Shown: positions 35,782 to 45,086 of the stretch, piece by piece
How the letters are laid out: each line of letters opens with the position of its first letter
How positions within the stretch are numbered: the first letter of the stretch is position 1
Source of the DNA: Paraburkholderia polaris
GTDB lineage: Bacteria > Pseudomonadota > Gammaproteobacteria > Burkholderiales > Burkholderiaceae
Reading direction: 5' to 3'
Assembly: GCF_012927345.1 (NCBI RefSeq)
Contig: NZ_JABBGJ010000014.1
Location: 62,001-126,000, forward strand
DNA: 64,000 bases
Notes under the pieces: generated by a model
The model's database searches: none
The model's input: the letters and a program-made list of their open reading frames with translations, nothing else
Told to the model about the DNA's origin: nothing
Position numbers and translations under genes: made by a program

Positions 35782-36124
35782 AGTGCATGCTCCTAGGTTG
35801 TATTCGGACATTCTGCGCGAGCATTCGCCCGCGACGGCAAGCAAAAATACAGCATAAGGGAGTGACGGTACACAACGAACCAACATCGCGTCACTACGTT
35901 ATGCGTTTTTGTAATTTTCACCAATTTAGTGGAAACTTTGCGGGACAGATCAACTCCATCTTAGGCGAACTTTGCCGCACGGTGCCGCAAACGTGGAGTT
36001 TTAAGGCTCTGCTTCAACCGGGAACGGTTCGTGCATTCGTTTTCATAAATCGAGCACTGCGCTCGCCAGCGGCCGTTTCTTTGGTTACGATTCACGCGTG
36101 GCGTGAGACGAAGGGGAGCTGTCA

Positions 36125-36427
36125 ATGTCGGAAATCAACAAGGAGAGATTGATGTCGGATATCAAAACCGTCCTCGCGGACGCTGAAGATTTGCTGAAAC
36201 AGGCCGCGAGCGCCACGGGCGAGCGCGCTTCGGAACTGCGTGAAACGGCGCTTACGCGCCTCAAGCAGGCTAAGGAAAAGGCGGCTGACGTGCAGGTCGT
36301 GGTGGTCGAGAAAGGCAAGAAGGCCGCACGGGCCACCGACGATTACGTGCATGAGCATCCGTGGGCATCCATCGGCATCGCCGCGGGCGCCGGTGTACTG
36401 CTGGGGCTGTTGATCAACCGCAAGTAA
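36125..36427 (+). CDS. DUF883/ElaB-YqjD-like membrane-anchored protein
   Basis: A 100-aa protein: amphipathic helices (DIKTVLADAEDLLKQAASA.., ELRETALTRLKQAKEKAADV) and a C-terminal single membrane helix, HPWASIGIAAGAGVLLGLLI, followed by NRK. This is the ElaB/YqjD architecture; E. coli members bind ribosomes and sit in the inner membrane in stationary phase. A strong AAGGGGAG precedes the ATG. It heads the yqjD-yqjE-yqjK-like group. Confidence 0.9.
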   Translation: MSEINKERLMSDIKTVLADAEDLLKQAASATGERASELRETALTRLKQAKEKAADVQVVVVEKGKKAARATDDYVHEHPWASIGIAAGAGVLLGLLINRK

Positions 36428-36575
36428 CACTGCTGACACTGGTGACGCTGCCGGGGCGCATCGCTTCCGGCACACCAGCGAATCAAGTTGACCGGCGCAC
36501 GTCTGGCCGGTCCGCTTCTCTTGGCGCGCTCCTTTTCGGGCGCCGGTTAGGCCTTCACGCGCAACGCCCAAAGCC

Positions 36576-36962
36576 ATGACGATCGAAACACAATCGCAGC
36601 ACGGCGAACATAGTCCGTTGCGCCGTATCATCGGATCCGTGTTTGCCATTTTGCAAACGCGGCTTGAACTGGTCGGCATCGAACTCGCCGAAGAAAAAGA
36701 TCGTCTGCTCGGTGTGCTGTTCCTCGGCCTCGCCGCCATGATGCTCGCGACGATGGCCTTGATCGCATTGACGGCGCTGATCGCCATCGCGTTCTGGGAC
36801 ACCTACCGATGGCAGGCGCTCGCTGGCATCACAGCGGTTTATGCCATTGCGGGAATAGCCTGTGCACTGAAAGCGCGCAGCGGTTTGCGCAATGCCCCAA
36901 TGGTGTTCGAGGCCACGCTTGCTGAGTTCGAAAAAGACCGCGACGTGTTCCGCAAACCGTGA
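36576..36962 (+). CDS. YqjE-like phage-holin-superfamily membrane protein
   Basis: A 128-aa protein with two adjacent membrane helices (LLGVLFLGLAAMMLATMALIALTALIAIAFW and ALAGITAVYAIAGIACAL) after an amphipathic N-terminal helix (IGSVFAILQTRLELVGIELAEE). This is the pattern of the YqjE/'phage holin family' proteins that travel with YqjD. The function is unknown. It lies 148 bases after the DUF883 gene. Confidence 0.85.
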   Translation: MTIETQSQHGEHSPLRRIIGSVFAILQTRLELVGIELAEEKDRLLGVLFLGLAAMMLATMALIALTALIAIAFWDTYRWQALAGITAVYAIAGIACALKARSGLRNAPMVFEATLAEFEKDRDVFRKP

Positions 36963-37087
36963 TACGGCAGGCGTAACGGGCCCATGGGCGTGCCTCAACC
37001 GCCCTGCGCCTTTGCAATACGTCGCAGACACCTCGAACGATTTGCAGCACTGTTTCACCGCCCCACTTCCACTGCCGCAGACACGCC

Positions 37088-37567
37088 ATGAGCCAAACCC
37101 ACTCCGATACCGCATTCCGCAACAAACGCTACCAGGCCAAAGATCTGAGTGCGCCGCATCTGCGAGCGCTGCGCAAGGAATTGCTGCTGGTGCGCGCGGA
37201 CGTCGAACGCATGGAACTTGCTCAGGCGACCATCGAATTGCGGCAGGCCGTCACGCACTTCAGCTGGCTCAAATTCATTCTGCCAGGCTTCGGTGGCATG
37301 CGCGTGGGCCGCGGATCGAAAGCGAGCTTCCTTAACGCAGGGAGCATCGGTGCGCTTCTGAAACAATATCCGCTCATCAGTTCGATCGCTTCGCTTCTGT
37401 TGGCCAAACCACTGCGCGCGACTATTGCAGCGGGTGCAAAACCCGTGCTCAAATGGGGCAGCCTTGCGCTTGCGGGCTGGGAAGCGTATCGAATCTGGCA
37501 GCAGATGAAGCGCGATTCCGCCACGTCTGCCGTCGACAAGGAAAGGGCTGTTGATAGCGGGTACTGA
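37088..37567 (+). CDS. DUF3318/YqjK-like protein
   Basis: A 159-aa protein, third of the YqjD-like group. The N-terminal part is charged and helical (HLRALRKELLLVRADVERMELAQ), the middle is hydrophobic (YPLISSIASLLLAKPLRATIAAG) and the tail is polar. It matches the DUF3318 style found next to yqjD/yqjE genes in Burkholderiales. No catalytic motif is seen. Confidence 0.8.
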   Translation: MSQTHSDTAFRNKRYQAKDLSAPHLRALRKELLLVRADVERMELAQATIELRQAVTHFSWLKFILPGFGGMRVGRGSKASFLNAGSIGALLKQYPLISSIASLLLAKPLRATIAAGAKPVLKWGSLALAGWEAYRIWQQMKRDSATSAVDKERAVDSGY

Positions 37568-37652
37568 AGCACGGCACAAGAACGTCTTTTACACGTCATT
37601 GCGTTTTGATTCCCTGGTCGGCTCAAGTCGGCTCGTTCGCTTGTAGCATTCC

Positions 37653-38084
37653 CTAGCTCGTATTCCAGCACTCGCCGCTAGCCGGCGCTGTGCCGTTTGC
37701 ACCGTTTCTATTGCCTCGCAACCCTGTCGCGTCCAGCGTGAAAGTGCCGCAAGCATCGTCGCGCATAGGGCCGATTTCAGTTGGCACTGCTTCTACCGAA
37801 TAGCCACCATTTGCGTCGTCTGCCGGCAGCACTTGCAACCGGTAGATCGGCGTGCCAAATTGCGGCGCCTGATCCAGACCCGGCGGAAGTGTCGCGGTGC
37901 CATCGCTCGCCGCTCCCTCGACAAATTGCGCTGCCCGAAAAAGGGCGGACGCCGCGTCGATCCTATGTGTTCGCGCGACATGGCTCCGGTATGAGGGCAC
38001 GGCAAACACGACCAGCGTGGCAGCTATCGCCAGCGCGATCATCAACTCCAGTAGCGTAAATGCGGATGTATGCCGCCTCCTCAT
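37653..38084 (-). CDS. pilE: Type IV pilin-like (PilE-like minor pilin)
   Basis: A 143-aa pseudopilin from ATG 38084 (MRRRHTSAFTLLELMIALAIAATLVVFAVPSYRSHV). The prepilin cleavage site is A|FTLLE, with Ala instead of the usual Gly before Phe and Glu at +5. The C-terminal globular domain has two cysteines (DDACGTFTLDATGLRG.., GECWN) that can form the D-loop disulfide. It is last in the fimT-pilV-pilW-pilX-pilE order and follows pilX by 10 bases. Role: pilus assembly or a minor pilin of type IV pili. Confidence 0.87.
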   Translation of the reverse strand: MRRRHTSAFTLLELMIALAIAATLVVFAVPSYRSHVARTHRIDAASALFRAAQFVEGAASDGTATLPPGLDQAPQFGTPIYRLQVLPADDANGGYSVEAVPTEIGPMRDDACGTFTLDATGLRGNRNGANGTAPASGECWNTS

Positions 38085-38094
38085 GAACCTCCCG

Positions 38095-38625
38095 TCAAAA
38101 TGGGCGTGCGGCGACGCGACGCCAATGGCGCTCGATTTGCTCACCTGCGATCACGAGTTCCATCTGCAACCACACCTGCGACTCTTTGGTCCGGCCGAAG
38201 CCACGTGAAGTCAACAAATAGGCTCGGGCATCGGCGCGAGTGCCCAGACGCCACGCTTCGATCAAACATTGCGGCGCACGCAGCGACCCGGGCCATTGCG
38301 CGACAGGCGCAACGGCGCCGGCTTCAAAAGCGGCTTCGTGCTTCCATTGCGTCGGCTCGCCGGGTGAGAGCGACGCCACGGGCTGCGGTTCGAAAGCTGC
38401 CGCAGCGGCCGCGCTCCGGGCGCATAAGGTCAGCGCCGAATCCGCAGCATGAAATGCCTGCAAATAGTCGCGCACGTTGCTGGCGCCGCGCGCCGCTGCA
38501 AGCGATGTTTCGAACCAGGCTGCGGAGGTGGTCAACATCATCGCGGAAATCAGCAGGACGATCGGCAGGACAGTACCGCGATTGCGAACGCATGATCTAC
38601 GACCGGCACGGACAAGACGTGTCAA
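38095..38625 (-). CDS. pilX: PilX-like type IV pilus assembly protein
   Basis: About 176 aa if translation begins at TTG 38625 (…RLVRAGRRSCVRNRG). It has an N-terminal basic stretch, then TVLPIVLLISAMMLTTSAAWFETS, which is PilX N-terminal-like, then a soluble domain with LQAFHAADSALTLC and a conserved-looking C-terminal WLQMELVIAGEQIERHWRR. The upstream frame runs back over pilW to 38844 and has no ATG near the right place, so the start is uncertain. It sits between pilW and pilE, as in minor pilin operons. Confidence 0.72.
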   Translation of the reverse strand: MTRLVRAGRRSCVRNRGTVLPIVLLISAMMLTTSAAWFETSLAAARGASNVRDYLQAFHAADSALTLCARSAAAAAAFEPQPVASLSPGEPTQWKHEAAFEAGAVAPVAQWPGSLRAPQCLIEAWRLGTRADARAYLLTSRGFGRTKESQVWLQMELVIAGEQIERHWRRVAARPF

Positions 38626-38669
38626 ATGTTTCGACGACGCGCGGTGCGCTGGATTGCAAGGTCCTCTTG

Positions 38670-39479
38670 TCACAGGGAATCCTCTGCGTGATTGCGTATC
38701 GCTACCCGCCGCCAGAAAGCCTGCCGCGCCCGCATGTCGGCACCAAGCGCGCTCACGCCATCGCAATCGACATAGCGCAAACGCCGTCCCTGCGGAGCGC
38801 CGCGGACGAGCACGCAGAGATCGACGGCGACGATCTTGGCCCATTGACCGGTCGTCACCGCCGACGCGTCGATTGCGGTCAGCCCGCCGGCCAGCCAGTA
38901 CTTGAGCCGCACGCGCTCGACGCCTTCGACCAGCGGCTGCGCGGACCCCGCCTTGCCATTGCCTTCACAGTAAAGTTCCGGCTCGCCCGTCGACCCGCTG
39001 ACCCTGGCGAAGTACCGGTTGACCACCAACACGCCCTGCCCGTCGAGTGCCGCATTGTTGTTCGTTACAGCCTGACCGAGGCAGTCGGTCGATTGACCGG
39101 TCGTTGATGGCCACGTCGAAACGTTGTCCCCAGCATAACGAACCACGATGCCGTCCGAGCGGCTCGGCAACGCCTCGCAGACAACGCTGTCGTCCGCACC
39201 AGTCGGGCGCCCCCCCGAACAGCCGAAAAAGGGTGGCGGACTATTGAACCTCACGACGTCCGCGGGCACGAAGCCGGCCATTTGAAGCTGCTGGCCCATC
39301 AGCGTAAGCGCGGTCAAGCCGGCTTCGCGAATCCGCATCGCATCGCCCGCGCGCTCGAACACGTCACGCTGAGTTGTATAGAGCGAAACCGCGCCGGCGG
39401 TCACCACCAGTCCCAGCGCAATGGCGATCACAAACTCGACGAGCGTATGGCCACGCGCGATATATATACGTTGCGTCAT
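38670..39479 (-). CDS. pilW: PilW-like type IV pilus minor pilin
   Basis: A 269-aa protein from ATG 39479 (MTQRIYIARG|HTLVEFVIAIALGLVVTAG). The type III-like prepilin signal is IARG|HTLVE, and PilW family features follow (QRDVFERAGDAMRIREAGLTALTLMGQQLQMAGF, GIVVRYAG). Cysteines at FFGCSGG, VVCEAL, DCLGQ and LYCEG suit disulfides in the periplasm. The ATG overlaps the pilV stop by ATGA. Confidence 0.87.
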   Translation of the reverse strand: MTQRIYIARGHTLVEFVIAIALGLVVTAGAVSLYTTQRDVFERAGDAMRIREAGLTALTLMGQQLQMAGFVPADVVRFNSPPPFFGCSGGRPTGADDSVVCEALPSRSDGIVVRYAGDNVSTWPSTTGQSTDCLGQAVTNNNAALDGQGVLVVNRYFARVSGSTGEPELYCEGNGKAGSAQPLVEGVERVRLKYWLAGGLTAIDASAVTTGQWAKIVAVDLCVLVRGAPQGRRLRYVDCDGVSALGADMRARQAFWRRVAIRNHAEDSL

Positions 39480-39934
39480 TTCGCAAACGCCAGCGCAACG
39501 CATGAGGCGCCGGTGGGAACATCCGCACCACCGCACGATTCGGGCGTGTCGATAACATCGCCGGCGCGCGGCGTGTTACGCAGGGCCGTCCACGTGACAC
39601 GTGCTGCAGACACACCGCTGCTTTCCGCTACCGACGCTTCGCCGTGCGGCAACAGAGCAGTTGCGCGCGCGCTCAATTGTCTGATCGCAGAATCGCCGGC
39701 CGAGGGCTCGCGCATCGCTTCGGCGACGGAATCGGCGATCCATGCCGCGTGCTCGCGCATTGCCATCGCACGGGCTTCGCGCGCAGTCCACAATTGACCG
39801 GCGATCAACCCGAGCGCCGTCACTGCCATCAGGGCAACGGCCAGCATCACTTCGATCAGCGAACTGCCTCTGTGCTTTCTTAAGCGCCTTGCTGGGCAAC
39901 AGCGTGCGCACGGGTTCGACGGATATCGGCTCAT
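39476..39934 (-). CDS. pilV: PilV-like type IV pilus minor pilin
   Basis: A 152-aa pseudopilin from ATG 39934. N-terminal RRLRKHRG|SSLIEVMLAVALMAVTALGL is a typical PilV prepilin signal (G|S-S-L-I-E-V). The body contains REARAMAMREHAAWIADSVAEAMR, then a Cys-containing tail (PESCGGADVPTGASCVAL). Its start overlaps the fimT stop, and its stop overlaps the pilW start; both overlaps are ATGA. Confidence 0.88.
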   Translation of the reverse strand: MSRYPSNPCARCCPARRLRKHRGSSLIEVMLAVALMAVTALGLIAGQLWTAREARAMAMREHAAWIADSVAEAMREPSAGDSAIRQLSARATALLPHGEASVAESSGVSAARVTWTALRNTPRAGDVIDTPESCGGADVPTGASCVALAFAK

Positions 39935-40512
39935 GATGCCGCTCCACACGCGCCCTCGATAATCCGCACGCGCCCGCCCGCCGCGATGCGGATGCAGCGC
40001 CGCCACTTGTCGCCCTGAGTCGCTTTCGACGGCACGCGCGGCGCGATATCAAAGCTGCGAAAGGTGCCGATCAACTGGCCCGCCGGCGGCGTAAACGTGA
40101 GATTTGTCTGCGTCCCGGTGATGCTGACCGCTGCCAGCAAAGGATGTGCTCGCAGCAGCGAGAGCGTGCCACCCCGTTCGGCCAATACGGCCCAGCCGCA
40201 CGACCAGTCGGTGACGCCGTTGCCGCAAGCTTGCCCTGCAGCAAGGCAATGTCGCGCCGCGTCGATTCTGCACACTGTGACGCGAGCACCGCGGCGCAAT
40301 GCTTCGCTGCGCGCATAGGCGAGCGTTGCGGCAAGCGCTTTCGCGCGTGCGTCGACCTGGTCCCGCAGGTGCCATGCAACGAACGACGGCGTCGCCATCA
40401 CCGCAATTACCGCCAGCAGTGCGACAACGGCCAGTGTTTCGACAAGCGTAAAGCCGCGGCGCGGCCTCAAACAAACTGCATCCCATTTCATCTGCATCCC
40501 TGATCGTTTCAA
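39931..40512 (-). CDS. fimT: GspH/FimT-family pseudopilin
   Basis: A 193-aa pseudopilin. LRPRRG|FTLVETLAVVALLAVIAVMATPSF is a canonical class III signal and hydrophobic helix. The GspH/FimT C-terminal domain follows, with LAATLAYARSEALRRGARVTVCR (the typical 'ARSEAikR' stretch) and WSCGWAVL. It is the first gene of the minor-pilin operon. MKWDAVCLRP at residue 8 is an alternative start. Confidence 0.88.
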   Translation of the reverse strand: MKRSGMQMKWDAVCLRPRRGFTLVETLAVVALLAVIAVMATPSFVAWHLRDQVDARAKALAATLAYARSEALRRGARVTVCRIDAARHCLAAGQACGNGVTDWSCGWAVLAERGGTLSLLRAHPLLAAVSITGTQTNLTFTPPAGQLIGTFRSFDIAPRVPSKATQGDKWRRCIRIAAGGRVRIIEGACGAAS

Positions 40513-40696
40513 AGAATGCAGCCAATCTAGCGATTCGCAAACGGGTCAACAATCGGCCGAATGGCCAGGTGGCACTCAGACGCTATCCCGCGCAAAAATG
40601 CACGCGTGACGAACCATAACGGGAGCGGAGATGCAGATGCGTGAACCTACGCAGTGGAAAACAGAACTTGGAACGCAGCTTCAGGCGCGACAGCAA

Positions 40697-41179
40697 TCAG
40701 CGCTTGCGGGACGGCTTGGGAGGAGAAGAGGCGCGGCGAAATTCTTCGATCACGTCCTCGAATTCGGAGACGTCTTCGAAGCGCCGGTAGACAGAGGCGA
40801 AACGAACATAAGCAATGGTATCGAGCGCACGCAACTCGTTCATCACGAGTTCGCCGAGGCGCTCACTGCGCACCTCACGCTCGCCGCTGCCGAGCAGTTG
40901 ATACTCGATGCGGGCGACTGCCGCGTCGATCGCGTCCGCTGCCACCGGGCGCTTGCGCAGCGCCAGTTGCATGCTTGCGACGATCTTGCGGCGATCGAAT
41001 TCCGTGCGGCTGCCATCCTTCTTGACGACCGACGGCAACGCCAGCTCGACCCGCTCATACGTCGTGAAACGTTTGTCGCAGGCCGGGCAGCGGCGGCGCC
41101 GGCGAATCGTCGCGCCGTCTTCGGACACGCGGGAGTCTACAACTTGCGTATCGGCGTGACGGCAGAAGGGGCAGTGCAT
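40697..41179 (-). CDS. nrdR: Transcriptional repressor NrdR
   Basis: Zinc-ribbon/ATP-cone repressor of ribonucleotide reductase genes, 160 aa. The zinc ribbon [20 protein letters not shown].. carries Cys3, Cys6, Cys31 and Cys34 ([17 protein letters not shown]); the ATP-cone follows ([28 protein letters not shown]). It lies 6 bases after the glyA stop, the common glyA-nrdR pairing. Confidence 0.97.
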   Translation of the reverse strand: MHCPFCRHADTQVVDSRVSEDGATIRRRRRCPACDKRFTTYERVELALPSVVKKDGSRTEFDRRKIVASMQLALRKRPVAADAIDAAVARIEYQLLGSGEREVRSERLGELVMNELRALDTIAYVRFASVYRRFEDVSEFEDVIEEFRRASSPPKPSRKR

Positions 41180-41185
41180 GTCGGC

Positions 41186-42433
41186 TTAGCCGTAAACCGG
41201 GAAGCGCTGAGTCAACTCGGCAACTTGCGCACGTACACGTTCGATCGTAGCCGCGTCTTCCGGGTTGTCCAGCACGTCGGCGATCAGGTTACCCACCTGC
41301 TCCGCTTCCTTGACGCCAAAGCCACGCGTAGTCATGGCCGGCGAGCCGAGACGCACACCGCTCGTGACGAACGGCTTTTCCGGGTCGTTCGGAATCGCGT
41401 TCTTGTTGACCGTGATGTGCGCCGCGCCAAGCGCAGCTTCCGCTGCCTTGCCGGTGATCTTCTTCGCACGCAGGTCGACCAGCATCACGTGGCTTTCGGT
41501 GCGGCCCGAGACGATGCGCAGACCACGCTTGACCAGCGTTTCAGCCAGCACGCGCGCGTTCTCGACGACTTGCTGCTGATACGCCTTGAACTCCGGCGAC
41601 AGTGCTTCCTTGAACGCGACGGCCTTACCGGCGATCACGTGCATCAGCGGACCACCCTGAATGCCCGGGAAGATGGCCGAGTTGATCTGCTTTTCGAACT
41701 CAGCCTTCATCAGGATCACGCCGCCGCGCGGGCCACGCAAGCTCTTGTGCGTGGTGGTGGTGACGAAATCTGCGTGCGGCACCGGGTTCGGATAAACGCC
41801 CGCGGCGATCAGGCCGGCGTAGTGCGCCATGTCGACCATGAAGTACGCGCCCACCGACTTCGCAATCTTCGACATCCGTTCGAAGTCGATGCGCAGCGAG
41901 AACGCCGACGCGCCAGCCACGATCAGCTTCGGCTTGTGTTCTTGTGCGAGCTTCTCAGCCGCGTCGTAGTCGATGTCTTCGGCTTCGTTCAGGCCGTAGC
42001 TAACCACGTTGAACCACTTGCCCGACATATTGACCGGCGAACCGTGCGTCAAGTGACCACCGTGCGCGAGGCTCATGCCCATGATCGTGTCGCCCGGCTT
42101 GAGCATGGCGAAGAACACGCCCTGGTTCGCCTGCGAGCCGGAGTTCGGCTGCACGTTGGCGGCTTCGGCGCCGAACAGTTGCTTGACGCGGTCGATCGCC
42201 AGCTGTTCGGCGACGTCGACGTATTCGCAGCCGCCGTAATAGCGCTTGCCCGGATACCCTTCGGCGTACTTGTTGGTGAGTTGCGAGCCTTGCGCAGCCA
42301 TCACGGCCGGGCTCGTGTAGTTTTCCGACGCGATCAGTTCGATGTGCTCTTCCTGACGGCGGTTTTCCTGCTCGATGACCTTCCAGAGTTCAGGATCGAC
42401 GTTGGCGATGGTACTTTGGGCTCTGTCAAACAT
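41186..42433 (-). CDS. glyA: Serine hydroxymethyltransferase
   Basis: Interconverts serine and glycine with tetrahydrofolate, feeding one-carbon metabolism; 415 aa. Conserved parts are [35 protein letters not shown], the PLP lysine in [37 protein letters not shown] and [16 protein letters not shown]. It is followed immediately by nrdR in the same direction. Confidence 0.98.
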   Translation of the reverse strand: MFDRAQSTIANVDPELWKVIEQENRRQEEHIELIASENYTSPAVMAAQGSQLTNKYAEGYPGKRYYGGCEYVDVAEQLAIDRVKQLFGAEAANVQPNSGSQANQGVFFAMLKPGDTIMGMSLAHGGHLTHGSPVNMSGKWFNVVSYGLNEAEDIDYDAAEKLAQEHKPKLIVAGASAFSLRIDFERMSKIAKSVGAYFMVDMAHYAGLIAAGVYPNPVPHADFVTTTTHKSLRGPRGGVILMKAEFEKQINSAIFPGIQGGPLMHVIAGKAVAFKEALSPEFKAYQQQVVENARVLAETLVKRGLRIVSGRTESHVMLVDLRAKKITGKAAEAALGAAHITVNKNAIPNDPEKPFVTSGVRLGSPAMTTRGFGVKEAEQVGNLIADVLDNPEDAATIERVRAQVAELTQRFPVYG

Positions 42434-42946
42434 ACGGATTCCGTTGAGTGTGTTCAGGTTGACCGGATCGTGCGCCGAATCTTGCGTAGAGGGTACGCAG
42501 CGCTGCTGGCGACTGGGCCAGCCCTGACGTGGCGGATAGAGAGTCGCCGCACACGCGAGGCAGGACAGCCACCGCCAGCGCAGATCAATGCGCGCGGATC
42601 ACGGCTGCCCAGGCGAACGGCAAAACGGCACCCTGCGCTTCACGGTGGGTTGTTCCACCTTGAACCCGATTGCTTGAACCGGTTCTATCGCCAGTCACGC
42701 AGGGATGAGCGCGTTAGTTTATTGGAAGAGGATCGAATAGGCAACCGGCTTCCTGGCGGGCCGGCGGGCGCTCGCGAAGCCGATTGCGGCGGCGCCGCGA
42801 GCAGCGCGCAAACGTCTGATCAAAGCGGACCCGGAATCCGTTCTGCGTGCCTGCCCAAGCCATTGGTACGGCTGGTTCATCCTTGCCGCAGCGCCGCATT
42901 GGAAGTAGGCTTGGGACCTTTCTCTTTTACTAGCCAGGGAACTGCA
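42434..42946. other. Divergent intergenic region glyA / SDR gene
   Basis: 513 bases. The glyA promoter and a long leader must lie here. An open plus-strand frame crosses this region, but its residues look like random high-GC translation, so I treat it as non-coding. No glycine, THF or other riboswitch fold that I know could be recognised. AGCCAGGGA precedes the SDR ATG as a ribosome site. Confidence 0.4.
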
Positions 42947-43693
42947 ATGATCGTGTTCGTAACCGGAGCGTCCGCGGGGTTCGGCGCCGCTATCGCTCGC
43001 GCTTTCGTCAAGGGCGGCCATCGTGTCGTCGCCACCGCGCGCCGCAAGGACCGCCTGCAGGCACTCGCCGACGAACTCGGCGACGCCCTTCTGCCGTATG
43101 AGCTCGACGTGCGCGACCGCGCCGCCGTCGAGGCTGTGCCGGCCTCGCTGCCCGCCGATTTCGCCGCGCTCGACGTGCTCGTCAATAACGCGGGCCTCGC
43201 GCTCGGCGTCGAGCCGGCGCAAAAGGCAAGCCTCGACGAGTGGAACACCATGATCGAGACCAACTGCACGGGCCTCGTGCAAGTCACGCATGCACTCCTG
43301 CCCGGCATGCTGGAACGCAATCGCGGGCACATTTTCAATCTGGGTTCGGCGGCCGGCAGTTGGCCATACGCCGGCGGTAACGTGTACGGCGCAACCAAGG
43401 CGTTCGTGCACCAGTTCAGTCTGAATCTGCGAGCCGATCTGACCGGCACAGCATTGCGCGTGACCAACGTCGAGCCGGGCCTGTGCGGCGGCACCGAGTT
43501 CTCGAACGTGCGTTTCCGCGGGAACGACGAAAAAGCGGCCAAAATGTACGAGAACGTACAACCGCTGACACCTGAAGATATCGCCGACTCGATCTACTGG
43601 ATCGCCACCCGGCCTGCCCACGTCAACATCAACACGATCGAGCTGATGCCGGTGGCCCAATCGTTCTCTGCTTTGTCGGTACATCGCGGGTGA
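42947..43693 (+). CDS. NADP-dependent short-chain dehydrogenase (YdfG-like)
   Basis: A 248-aa SDR oxidoreductase, closest in style to E. coli YdfG (3-hydroxy acid / serine dehydrogenase). Motifs are VTGASAGFGAAIARAF (TGxxxGxG cofactor site), the ARRKDR sequence after beta-2 that favours NADP, NNAGLALG, Ser in NLGSAAGSW, and catalytic YGATK. ATG 42947 is preceded by CAGGGA; the very long upstream extension of the same frame is not coding. Confidence 0.9.
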   Translation: MIVFVTGASAGFGAAIARAFVKGGHRVVATARRKDRLQALADELGDALLPYELDVRDRAAVEAVPASLPADFAALDVLVNNAGLALGVEPAQKASLDEWNTMIETNCTGLVQVTHALLPGMLERNRGHIFNLGSAAGSWPYAGGNVYGATKAFVHQFSLNLRADLTGTALRVTNVEPGLCGGTEFSNVRFRGNDEKAAKMYENVQPLTPEDIADSIYWIATRPAHVNINTIELMPVAQSFSALSVHRG

Positions 43694-43757
43694 AATTCCG
43701 GCTGAGGCCCGCCGGGCGGGGCGCACATCTTGAAACAGACCTCGGGGTGTGCGTTCC

Positions 43758-43769
43758 GGTAAAATGCGC
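43758..43769 (+). promoter_or_regulatory. Likely -10 region of the ybgC-tol-pal operon
   Basis: GGTAAAATGCG contains TAAAAT at 43760-43765. The same GGTAAAATGCG string occurs at the divergent purM/perM promoter. If used, transcription starts only a few bases before the ybgC start codon. Confidence 0.4.
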
Positions 43770-43772
43770 CGC

Positions 43773-44243
43773 ATGAATATGTCGACCAGCCAGCCCGGCA
43801 CGGAAATCGGCTTCACGTGGCCGATCCGCGTGTACTACGAAGATACCGACGCCGGCGGCATCGTGTTTTACGCGAATTACCTGAAATTTTTTGAACGGGC
43901 GCGCACCGAATGGCTGCGCGCGTGCGGCGTCGACCAGAACCGGCTCGCCGACGAAGCGGACGCAATCTTCATCGTGCGCAGCACCGCAGTCGATTATCGG
44001 GCGCCAGCCCGGCTCGACGATGTCGTCAATGTGGTAAGCCGAATCGAGCGTCTTGGCCGCGCATCCGTCGATTTTGCGCAGGAAGCGTGGCGTGACGGCA
44101 CGCTGCTTGCTACCGGCTCCATCCGGGTCGGTTGCGTCGACCGCATTGCGCTGCGGCCGGCCGCGATTCCTCCACCGGTTCTCGCTGCTTTGCGGCGCGG
44201 GCCGAGCGTGAACCGCGGCGGCATGTCAACGGACAACGACTGA
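43773..44243 (+). CDS. ybgC: Tol-Pal system-associated acyl-CoA thioesterase
   Basis: Hotdog-fold thioesterase, 156 aa from ATG 43773 (alternatives at 43764 and 43779). The 4-hydroxybenzoyl-CoA thioesterase signature YYEDTDAGGIVFYANYLKFFERART includes the catalytic aspartate of DTDAGG. It is first in the ybgC-tolQRAB-pal-cpoB operon and is thought to act on short acyl-CoA or phospholipid-related substrates near the membrane. Confidence 0.93.
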   Translation: MNMSTSQPGTEIGFTWPIRVYYEDTDAGGIVFYANYLKFFERARTEWLRACGVDQNRLADEADAIFIVRSTAVDYRAPARLDDVVNVVSRIERLGRASVDFAQEAWRDGTLLATGSIRVGCVDRIALRPAAIPPPVLAALRRGPSVNRGGMSTDND

Positions 44244-44398
44244 ACCCCGTTGTTACGGGGCCAGTGAACTCATATCGATCAAGCAACACAAAGCATGGTT
44301 CGGCTTGCAATATCGCCGATGCTTCCATTTTGCCCACGGCAAGTTTCAAGTGACCTTGCAGCCGGACGCCCCCTTCCGGGACGTTAAAACGAACCTTT

Positions 44399-45076
44399 AT
44401 GAACACTACACAAGATCTGTCGATCGTTTCTCTCGTACTCAATGCGAGCCTGCTGGCGCAGGCCGTCATGGCGCTGCTGCTTCTGCTGTCGCTACTGTCG
44501 TGGACTTTTATCTTCCGCAAGTGGTTTGCGATCCGCCGCGCACGCGCGCAAACTGAGCGCTTCGAACGCGATTTCTGGTCGGGCGGCGACCTGCAGGCCC
44601 TCTATCAGAGCGCCGCGAACAACCGCCACACGATCGGCGCACTGGAACGGATTTTCGAGTCCGGCATGCGCGAATTCCTGAAGGGTAAGGAAAAGCGCCT
44701 GAACGATTCAGGTGCGATTCTCGACGGCGCACGTCGTGCCATGCGCGCCGCGTTCCAGCGTGAAATGGACGTGCTCGAGGCAAATCTGGCGTTTCTCGCG
44801 TCGGTTGGCTCGGTCAGCCCGTATATCGGTCTGTTCGGCACGGTGTGGGGGATCATGAACGCGTTCCGCGGCCTCGCCAACGTGCAGCAGGCTACGCTTG
44901 CGAACGTCGCGCCGGGCATTGCCGAAGCGCTGACTGCCACGGCAATCGGCCTGTTCGCCGCGATTCCGGCCGTGGTCGCCTACAACCGCTACGCGCACGA
45001 CATCGACCGTCTGGCGATCCGCTTCGAGACCTTCATCGAAGAGTTCTCGAACATTTTGCAGCGTCAGGCACAGTAA
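44399..45076 (+). CDS. tolQ: Tol-Pal proton-channel subunit TolQ
   Basis: Inner-membrane motor subunit, 225 aa, homologous to ExbB/MotA. Three helices: SLVLNASLLAQAVMALLLLLSLLSW, FLASVGSVSPYIGLFGTVWGIM and IAEALTATAIGLFAAIPAVVAYN, the latter two carrying the conserved TolQ/ExbB residues. With TolR it harvests the proton gradient to power TolA. The tolR start follows 10 bases after the stop. Confidence 0.96.
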   Translation: MNTTQDLSIVSLVLNASLLAQAVMALLLLLSLLSWTFIFRKWFAIRRARAQTERFERDFWSGGDLQALYQSAANNRHTIGALERIFESGMREFLKGKEKRLNDSGAILDGARRAMRAAFQREMDVLEANLAFLASVGSVSPYIGLFGTVWGIMNAFRGLANVQQATLANVAPGIAEALTATAIGLFAAIPAVVAYNRYAHDIDRLAIRFETFIEEFSNILQRQAQ

Positions 45077-45086
45077 GGAGTCCACG

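Noticed and set aside
40631..42946. Very long plus-strand open frame opposite nrdR and glyA, continuing into the SDR gene
   Set aside because: It is the antisense shadow of nrdR and glyA; only the part from 42947 has a real SDR start and motifs.
42434..42946. Glycine riboswitch upstream of glyA
   Set aside because: I could not find the conserved glycine-aptamer segments on the glyA strand.
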